A stretch of DNA of 64,000 bases. Source: Halovenus marina. GTDB lineage: Archaea; Halobacteriota; Halobacteria; Halobacteriales; Haloarculaceae. Made by a program: the position numbers and the translations under genes. Position 1 is the first letter of the stretch; the number at the start of each line of letters is the position of its first letter. The notes below the pieces were generated by a model. It had not been told where the DNA came from. It worked only from the letters and a program-made list of their open reading frames with translations, and did no database searches. The DNA lies in contig NZ_JBLKNZ010000001.1 in the NCBI RefSeq assembly GCF_051414115.1, positions 1,116,001-1,180,000 on the forward strand, in the 5' to 3' direction. Shown piece by piece: positions 16,566 through 23,131 of the stretch.

Positions 16566-18527
16566 ATGACTCCGTCCCCGCTCGCCCAGTCAGACCACCT
16601 CGTTCGTCACGACGGCCTCAGGATCCCAGTCGGCGACGAGACGGTCGCTGCCTCGCGGATCGAATCGACCGACGCCGCCGACCGTGAACCGGTCGTGCTC
16701 GTCTACACGCCATACCGGAAAGACGACAGAGCATACGGGCTTCACTATCCCGGCTTTCACTTTCTGGCGGAGCGCGGGTATCGGGTCGTCCTCGCCGACA
16801 TGATCGGAACCGGGGCCTCGACTGGGGTGCGAGCGGAGCCGTTCACGCCCGAGGAAGGGCGCGAGGGCGCTGCCATCGTCGAGTGGCTGGCCGACCGGGA
16901 CTGGTCGACCGGTCGGGTCGGGATGTTTGGACTGTCCTATCCGGGGCTCACAGCACTCGCGGCTGCGGCCCAACAGCCCGACGGGCTCGAAGCGATCGTT
17001 CCGATACACGCGCCAAACCTCGACTATCACGACATGTACGAGGGCGGGGCCTTCGAGCTGTTTCGGATGGGCGGCACGTGGTTGCCGCTGATGCAGGCGC
17101 TCCCGGCGCTCCCGCCGAGCCGTCGTGACCCCGAGGGGCGGTGGGCGCGCATCTGGCGCACGCGACTGGAGGGGTTACGCGAGTCCGAACCGTGGCTGCA
17201 CCAGTATCTCGAACACGACCGGAGAGACGACTACTGGCGGTCGAAGGAGATTCCGGTGTCGAACATCGAAACGCCGACGCTCTCGGTTGGCGGGTGGCGT
17301 GACGAGGCGAACACGCCGACGGTGATCCGGTGTTTCGAGCGCATCGACGCGCCCAAGCGTCTGCTTCTGGGCCCGTGGCGACATCGCATGCCGCCGGAGG
17401 GCCGCGAGCACGCACTCGGATTTTACCAACAGATGCGCGACTGGTTCGACCGATTCCTCAAGGGCGAGCAAAATGGCATCGAAACGGGTCCCGAAATCTC
17501 TTACTGGACCGAACGCGACGGAGGCGGAAAGACGGAGCAGGGAGCGTGGCGAACGACGGACGCCTGGCCGCGCTGGGACGACGACGTGGAGCAACTCCAG
17601 TTCGACCTGACGTCCGATGGACTTCTGAGCGGCGAGTGGGAGGACGGCTCTGTCGCGCGCGAGTACGAGTACGACCAGACGGTCGGGATGCACGCAGTCG
17701 ACTACGGGACGCCACCACTCACGAACGACGACGACGCGCGCTCGATGACGTTTGACTCGGGCCCGCTCGACGCGCCGCTCGAACTCACCGGGACAGGTGC
17801 GGTTACGCTCCGGATCCAGCCCACGACGCCGGATCTGGTCGTCGCTGCACGGGTGATCGACGTGTCCCAAGACGGGGCGGCCCGCCTCGTCACCAGCGGT
17901 CAGGGCCTCGCGAGTTGTCGGGAGAGCGTTGCCGACCCGGACCCACTCGAACCCGGGTCGGAGTACGAGGTGACGCTCCCGCTGAAACCGAAATCGCACG
18001 TCTTCGAGTCCGGCCATCGCCTTCGCCTCTCGGTCAGTGCGGCCGATTTTCCGCGAGTGTTGCCGCCGCCCTATCAGGGGTCGCTCACGCTTCGATCGAC
18101 CCCTGCCGACCCCTCGTTGCTTCGCTTCCCGGGTCGTCGTCACAGCGACCCGGTCGAGTTCGCGGACACGGTGGCGATGCCGTCCCCCACCGCTGGCTAC
18201 GAGGAACCGAACCGCGAGAGCAGTTGGTCGACGAGTCGCGACCATCTCGCAGAGACAGCCACAGTAACGTCGACAGAGGGGTATCGACTACCCTTCGACC
18301 ACGGCGAGTTCGAGTTGTCCGGGCGAACGAAGACGCAGGTCACGAGCGACGACTCGCTGAGCGTGTCGCTCTCCCGCGAGACGACTGCAGAATTCGACTG
18401 GGGCGACTCCGCCGTCCGAGTCGACGTTTCGAACCGGATCGCGCGACACCACGCAGAGACGTCGACGACGGTCACGCTCGACGATCAGGTGGTGTTCGAC
18501 GAGACGTGGACGTGGACGCGTAACTAG
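16566..18527 (+). CDS. CocE/NonD family alpha/beta hydrolase (X-Pro dipeptidyl-peptidase-like)
   Basis: The start at 16566 (MTPSPLAQSDHLVRHDGL) gives 653 residues. The alpha/beta-hydrolase core has the nucleophile Ser in MFGLSYPG (about 121-128), a probable Asp in GGWRDE (about 243) and a His in LLGPWRHRMP (about 275). The C-terminal about 300 residues are beta-rich, containing LTGTGAVTLRIQ and GHRLRLSVSAADFPR, which match the jelly-roll domain of cocaine esterase and X-Pro peptidases. It hydrolyses ester or amide bonds; the substrate is unknown. It appears cytosolic, with no signal peptide. Confidence 0.88.
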   Translation: MTPSPLAQSDHLVRHDGLRIPVGDETVAASRIESTDAADREPVVLVYTPYRKDDRAYGLHYPGFHFLAERGYRVVLADMIGTGASTGVRAEPFTPEEGREGAAIVEWLADRDWSTGRVGMFGLSYPGLTALAAAAQQPDGLEAIVPIHAPNLDYHDMYEGGAFELFRMGGTWLPLMQALPALPPSRRDPEGRWARIWRTRLEGLRESEPWLHQYLEHDRRDDYWRSKEIPVSNIETPTLSVGGWRDEANTPTVIRCFERIDAPKRLLLGPWRHRMPPEGREHALGFYQQMRDWFDRFLKGEQNGIETGPEISYWTERDGGGKTEQGAWRTTDAWPRWDDDVEQLQFDLTSDGLLSGEWEDGSVAREYEYDQTVGMHAVDYGTPPLTNDDDARSMTFDSGPLDAPLELTGTGAVTLRIQPTTPDLVVAARVIDVSQDGAARLVTSGQGLASCRESVADPDPLEPGSEYEVTLPLKPKSHVFESGHRLRLSVSAADFPRVLPPPYQGSLTLRSTPADPSLLRFPGRRHSDPVEFADTVAMPSPTAGYEEPNRESSWSTSRDHLAETATVTSTEGYRLPFDHGEFELSGRTKTQVTSDDSLSVSLSRETTAEFDWGDSAVRVDVSNRIARHHAETSTTVTLDDQVVFDETWTWTRN

Positions 18528-18604
18528 CCGGATTCGGATTGCAGCGTGGGGAGCGTCGACACGTGGATAGCTACAAACGCCCGCAGTTCGAAAACAGCCC
18601 AATC

Positions 18605-19372
18605 ATGCACTACTATCTCGTCTCGAACGACAGGGAGACCGAAGGTCGGTGGGAGCACAAACTCACCGAGCACGGCTTCGACGTGGTCGAGGAGTACGAC
18701 ACCGAGGCCGTCATCGTGACTCTCGGCGGTGACGGAACGATCCTCTATGCTGCACGGACACACGCTGAACCGACGATTCTTCCGGTACGGACGGGCGATT
18801 CGGTTGGCTACCAGACTCACCTCGAAACCGACCAGTTGCTTGCTGCGCTGGAGCGAATCGAGGCCGACCCCTCGGGTGAGAGCTACACGACTGTCGAGCA
18901 TCGAACGATCGCCGCGTATCGGGATGGAACCGAACTCCGCGGTGGGTTTCGCGCACTCAACGAGATCAACCTCCACCATAGCGCACCGACGCTCGCGGCC
19001 GTGTTCACCGTCCGGATCCACGACCGGGGCACGACTGAGACGTTCGAGCGTCTCATCGGTGACGGCGCGCTCGTCGCGACGCCCTTTGGCTCGTCGGCCT
19101 ACTACCGCTCGGTCACGGGCGGAACCTTCTCTGAGGGCCTCGGTGTCGCGTTCAACAACGTGCATACGCCGGTCGACACGCCGTCGTTTCGCGTGCTCTC
19201 GCCCGATAGCACCGTCGAGTTCGAACTGCTGGAATCCGACCACGCCTCGGGCGCGGTGCTGGTTCGCGACAACGATTCCGAGACCTACGAGCTATCAGTC
19301 GGGGAGTCGATCGAGGTTCGTCAGTCCACCGAATCGATGGCGGTGCTTCGTCCGCTCTCATCTACAGAGTGA
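18605..19372 (+). CDS. NAD kinase (ATP-NAD kinase family)
   Basis: The start at 18605 (MHYYLVSNDRETEG) gives 255 residues. The GGDGT motif at about 41-45 binds phosphate, ALNEINLHH carries the NE/D pair, and GDGALVATPFGSSAYYRSV corresponds to the conserved DG-x-STPTGSTAY region with some substitutions. It phosphorylates NAD+ to NADP+. The divergence in the second motif suggests one of two haloarchaeal NADK paralogues. Confidence 0.85.
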   Translation: MHYYLVSNDRETEGRWEHKLTEHGFDVVEEYDTEAVIVTLGGDGTILYAARTHAEPTILPVRTGDSVGYQTHLETDQLLAALERIEADPSGESYTTVEHRTIAAYRDGTELRGGFRALNEINLHHSAPTLAAVFTVRIHDRGTTETFERLIGDGALVATPFGSSAYYRSVTGGTFSEGLGVAFNNVHTPVDTPSFRVLSPDSTVEFELLESDHASGAVLVRDNDSETYELSVGESIEVRQSTESMAVLRPLSSTE

Positions 19373-19437
19373 ACGGAGCCAAACTGTCCCCGATATGCCC
19401 CGTATAGCTATCCCGGTTCGGTTCGAACTGGGGAACG

Positions 19438-20361
19438 ATGTCCATCCCGATTCAGGTGCAGGACCTGATGAGCAGTCCTGCGCGAACCGTGTCTGCTGAG
19501 TCGACTGTCACAGAGGCGGCAGCGATGTGCCACGAGTACGATATCAACTCGCTCGTCGTGACCGAAGACGGCGATGTCGTCGGTATCGTCACCGGAACTG
19601 ACCTCCTCAGAGCCCTCGGAACCGAGGACGACGCGGGGATGCTACCGATCCGCGACGTGATGTCCGCCCCAGTGCGCTCGATTGCACCTGATCAGTCAGT
19701 CACGGCGGCCATGTCGAAGATGCGCGAACACGATATTGCCCGTCTGGTCGTTCTCGACGGGGCAGAACTCGTCGGCCTTCTCAGTACGGACGACATCGTT
19801 CGACACGTTCCACAGGTGTTCCACCGGGCGGGGATGCCAGCCTCGGCAGACCGGGAGACGCAGACACACGCCCGGGAGGAAACTGCCTACGAGAATCCTG
19901 ACTGGACGTTCGAGTCGATAACCGTCTCGGAGGGGTCGGTGACCGTTGGCGACACCGCCACGTTCAGCAAGCGGATCACCGAACAGGACGTTCGGACGTT
20001 CGCGGCAGCGAGCGGTGACACGAATCGGCTTCACCTCGATGCAGCGTACGCCAGCGAGACCAGATTCGGACGGCGGATCGTTCACGGAACGCTCGTCGGT
20101 GGCCTCATCAGCGCCGCCCTCGCCCGTATCCCGGGGCTGACGATCTATCTCTCGCAGGACCTTTCATTTCTCGCCCCCGTCGATATCGGGTCGCGCGTGA
20201 CCGCACGCTGTGAGGTCGTCGACACCCTCGGCTCGAACAAGTACGAACTGACGACAGACGTGTACGACGAGGCAGGCGAGCAGGTGATCGAGGGGGAGGC
20301 AGCGGTTCTCGTCGACGAACTGCCCGAGATGGCACGAGTGACCGTCGAACCGTCCCAGTAA
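19438..20361 (+). CDS. CBS-pair fused to MaoC-like (R)-hydratase domain
   Basis: 307 residues. Residues 5-130 form two CBS repeats (VQDLMSSPARTVSAESTV and IRDVMSAPVRSIAPDQSV each open a repeat), normally an adenosyl-ligand sensor. Residues 160-300 form a MaoC/hot-dog domain with the hydratase motif FAAASGDTNRLHLD and GRRIVHGTLVGGLIS, which fits (R)-specific enoyl-CoA hydratase chemistry. The fusion suggests allosteric control of the hydratase by AMP/ATP or SAM-like ligands. Both halves look intact. I infer a role in acyl-CoA or polyhydroxyalkanoate metabolism, but no pathway neighbours are present. Confidence 0.87.
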   Translation: MSIPIQVQDLMSSPARTVSAESTVTEAAAMCHEYDINSLVVTEDGDVVGIVTGTDLLRALGTEDDAGMLPIRDVMSAPVRSIAPDQSVTAAMSKMREHDIARLVVLDGAELVGLLSTDDIVRHVPQVFHRAGMPASADRETQTHAREETAYENPDWTFESITVSEGSVTVGDTATFSKRITEQDVRTFAAASGDTNRLHLDAAYASETRFGRRIVHGTLVGGLISAALARIPGLTIYLSQDLSFLAPVDIGSRVTARCEVVDTLGSNKYELTTDVYDEAGEQVIEGEAAVLVDELPEMARVTVEPSQ

Positions 20362-20465
20362 TTTCAGAGTCTGAAACTCCCCAGTACCTATACAATCGCA
20401 GCGTGAATAGTGAGAACCAGGTCATCGGGTGGGGGAGACTGTGATGACCGAGGGCCGGAACATAT

Positions 20466-21575
20466 ATGATAGACGACGAACAGGGTGAAACTGTGTCAGA
20501 GGAGTTCGAGGCGGGGGCATTCGAGGGGACGAGTGAACAGCTCTATCAGCATCTCGTCGAGGAGGCCGAGGAGATGCTGTACATGCTCGACAGCGACGGC
20601 CGGTTCACCTTTATCAACGACGCGATGTCCGAGACGACCGGCTACGAGAAGGACGAACTGGTCGGTGACAGCCTGGATCGGCTGCTCGCAGACGAAGACG
20701 CCGAGACGGGCCGAGCGCGAATCAATCGCCTGCTTTCGGTCGATGAGACTACTTCTGAGACGTGGACTGCGACGATTCTGACGAAAGACGACAACCGCAT
20801 CCCTGCCGAACTTCACTTTTCGGTACTCGGAGACGACGGCGACTTGGACGGCATCGTCGGCGTCGCCCGCGACATTCGCGAGCGCAAGCGCCGCGAACAG
20901 AAGCTGCAGGTGATGACACGCGTCCTGCGACACAATATCCGCAACAAGCTCGGACTGGTGATGGGGAAGGCCGAACTTCTCCGCACGCGTGCAACCGACG
21001 ACGACTACGATTTTGACTTCGAGACGGTGATCGAAACTGCGACACAGATCGAAGCCAACGCGCGGCAGATGGTCGAACTCAGCGAGAAGGTCCGCACCAT
21101 CCAGGAGCGGATCCGCGCTGTGCCCGAAACCGACCACCGCACTGACGTTGCAACCTACGCCCGGCGGGTCGTCACCGAGTTTCGCGCAAACCACCCCGAA
21201 GTCTCACTCAGCATCGACGCGCCGGAGTCGGCGTACGCACGCGTGCCCGACTCCTACGAGGTAGCGCTCTCGGAACTGATCGAAAACGGTATCGAACACT
21301 ACGAGGGCGATGGCCACCCCTCGGTGCATATTCAAGTCTATCTTGAGGGAGGTGAGGTCGTTACGGCCGTCCTCGACGAGTGTTCGCAGATCCCCGAAGC
21401 CGAGCGGCGGGTGCTCCGCGAGGAAGAGGAGACAGACCTGTCACACTCCGCTGGCGTGGGTCTGTGGCTCGTCTACTGGGTGACACGCGTCGTCGAGGGA
21501 GACCTGCGATTCGAGTACGATGGGACGGGCAATCGTGTCGAACTGGCCTTCGCGGCCGCCGATCCCCCGCAGTGA
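20466..21575 (+). CDS. PAS-domain sensor histidine kinase with degenerate ATP-lid motif
   Basis: 369 residues, no TM segment. PAS domain at about 20-140 (DSDGRFTFINDAMSETTGYE). H-box RVLRHNIRNKLGLVMG at about 156-171, N-box SELIENGIEHY at about 272. The G1 box, normally DDGPGIPE, reads LDECSQIPEAE here, so both conserved glycines are lost. G2 (GVGLWLVYWV) is retained. It may therefore bind ATP poorly and act as a sensor or scaffold rather than an active kinase. No response regulator is adjacent, as is common in haloarchaea. Confidence 0.88.
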   Translation: MIDDEQGETVSEEFEAGAFEGTSEQLYQHLVEEAEEMLYMLDSDGRFTFINDAMSETTGYEKDELVGDSLDRLLADEDAETGRARINRLLSVDETTSETWTATILTKDDNRIPAELHFSVLGDDGDLDGIVGVARDIRERKRREQKLQVMTRVLRHNIRNKLGLVMGKAELLRTRATDDDYDFDFETVIETATQIEANARQMVELSEKVRTIQERIRAVPETDHRTDVATYARRVVTEFRANHPEVSLSIDAPESAYARVPDSYEVALSELIENGIEHYEGDGHPSVHIQVYLEGGEVVTAVLDECSQIPEAERRVLREEEETDLSHSAGVGLWLVYWVTRVVEGDLRFEYDGTGNRVELAFAAADPPQ

Positions 21576-21578
21576 GCG

Positions 21579-22130
21579 CTACTGAAAGCCCCGGTCGACG
21601 CTCTCGTCGACGATATCGTCGAATTCGACTTCGAGTAACTCCTCGGCCTCCTCGAACGTGTCGGTGAGCGTCTCCATCCCCTCGGGGCGGTCGTAGTGGT
21701 CGAACTCCATCGGCCCGTAGGCGGGGCTGTCCATCGCGTCCATGATGTCCTCGAACAACGCGTCCGGCGTCGTCGGCGCGTCGGCGTGTGTCTCGATGAC
21801 CGACCCGAGACGCTGAACCTGTTCCTTTGCGGTCTCCTCGTCTTCGACCCCCTGCTGGACGCCGAAATGTCCGTTTCGAGTCTCTTCGTTGGGAAAGAGT
21901 GGGTCGAGTTCGTCGTCGATCCGGCGGGCGATCCGTGTCCCGACGCCCTCGACCTGATAGGGGTTTTTCGCGTAGGTCTTGATCTGGTAGGCCCCCACGT
22001 CCGGATGGCCGAGATAGAGGTCTTCACCGATTCCGCGCTCGCGGTCACCGCCGACCGCCCGCCATCCAGAGGGGTCAGCCTTCGACTCGGCGACGTCTTC
22101 GAGGATATCCTCCCAGTCTCGAACGCGCAT
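21579..22130 (-). CDS. Conserved hypothetical acidic protein
   Basis: 183 residues beginning MRVRDWEDILEDVAES, soluble, rich in Asp/Glu with many aromatics (ELYLGHPDVGAYQIKTYAKNP-like segment at 40-60). No signal, TM or catalytic motif recognised. It is convergent with the PAS kinase (stop codons 3 nt apart) and its 5' end faces the AT-rich promoter of the exported HU-like gene. Coding potential is supported by composition and length. Confidence 0.7.
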   Translation of the reverse strand: MRVRDWEDILEDVAESKADPSGWRAVGGDRERGIGEDLYLGHPDVGAYQIKTYAKNPYQVEGVGTRIARRIDDELDPLFPNEETRNGHFGVQQGVEDEETAKEQVQRLGSVIETHADAPTTPDALFEDIMDAMDSPAYGPMEFDHYDRPEGMETLTDTFEEAEELLEVEFDDIVDESVDRGFQ

Positions 22131-22235
22131 ATCCTCGCTTGGGGTTCGGCGTGAAAATACGCATCGGTTCTCGGAGTTGCTCTTTGCAACTGGACTCCTG
22201 CACTGAACAGTGCGGTTTTCACTAGCCGCCCGTTC

Positions 22236-22300
22236 GTCTATTTAATAGACACATCTTTAATATAATGTATAATATAATTACGGAATACTTATGCTATCCT
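22236..22300 (+). promoter_or_regulatory. AT-rich promoter with palindrome and direct repeat upstream of the exported HU-like gene
   Basis: The gap 22131-22325 is sharply AT-rich from about 22230. It contains a 15-bp palindrome gtctatttaatagac (22236-22250) and a direct repeat taatataat at 22258-22266 and 22270-22278. A TATA-like tacttatgc lies near 22285-22294, before the ATG at 22326. The palindrome is a candidate operator. Nothing in the rest of the gap looks coding. Confidence 0.5.
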
Positions 22301-22325
22301 CTGCCCTCTATACGTATGATTCTAT

Positions 22326-23033
22326 ATGAATTCCGTTAGCAAACCTCAACCAACCTACTCACGCCGAGCCATTCTTCACAGAGGCGGGGCCCTCTCGATC
22401 CTTTTCGGACTCGGCATACCCGCGCTCTCCGGATCAGCAACAGCACGGAAGGCCGAACTCGTCGAGGCAATCGCGAGCAAATCTGGCCTCAGCAAAGCCG
22501 AAGCACAGGCCGCGCTCGACGCGTTCATCGACGCCACCACAAAAGCACTGGCAAACGGTGACAGCGTGCTACTCCCCGAATTCGGTCTGTTCTCCGTCTC
22601 CCAGCGCGTCAAAAACGGCAGCGGAAACGACTCGGACGGCGACGGGATAGTCGATGTCGACGAATGCCCGGAACTCGCCGCCGCACTCGATCTCGGCCCT
22701 GGAAAGGGCGACCAGCGCCGAAACAAAGCAGGATCCAGATGCCGCTCTGCTGACGTCGTCGTCGACGCAGACCGCATCGCAACCGACACACGGGACGGCG
22801 CGGGTCTCTCGAAGGCCGACGCGAAGAAGGCACTCGACGGGTTCGTCAGTGTCACGACAAGAGCGCTCCAGCAGAGCGACACCGTATCGCTGGTCGGATT
22901 CGGTTCGTTCAGCATCTCGAAGCGGTCCGCTCGAACCGGCCGCAACCCACAGACGGGAAAGGAGATCCAGATTGCGGCGAAAAACGTGGTCAAATTCAAA
23001 GCGGGCGCTGAACTGTCCAAAGCCGTGAACTAG
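22326..23033 (+). CDS. Tat-exported protein with two HU-type DNA-binding domains and a calcium-loop-like linker
   Basis: 235 residues. Residues 12-17 are SRRAIL, a twin-arginine motif, followed by a hydrophobic core (GALSILFGLGIPAL) and a probable cut near ATA (residue 40). Residues 42-95 match the helical and beta core of bacterial HU (ELVEAIASKSGLSKAEAQ, FGLFSVSQR), but the DNA-contacting arm is missing. In its place is a linker with the Asp loop NDSDGDGIVDVDE (101-113, thrombospondin-3/EF-hand-like) and Cys114/Cys139. Residues 147-235 form a complete HU domain including the arm motif GRNPQTGKEI. HU is a bacterial nucleoid protein, so an exported tandem copy in an archaeon is unusual. A role in binding extracellular DNA is inference. 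Confidence 0.88.
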   Translation: MNSVSKPQPTYSRRAILHRGGALSILFGLGIPALSGSATARKAELVEAIASKSGLSKAEAQAALDAFIDATTKALANGDSVLLPEFGLFSVSQRVKNGSGNDSDGDGIVDVDECPELAAALDLGPGKGDQRRNKAGSRCRSADVVVDADRIATDTRDGAGLSKADAKKALDGFVSVTTRALQQSDTVSLVGFGSFSISKRSARTGRNPQTGKEIQIAAKNVVKFKAGAELSKAVN

Positions 23034-23131
23034 TGGGCTGACGCAACAACAGTAGTCCTGCCGTCGGCTCTCGTGTGATCGTTCTCTCTGACACCGACAG
23101 CGTTTTTCTGCCCCCGTCCCTGACTCATGTC

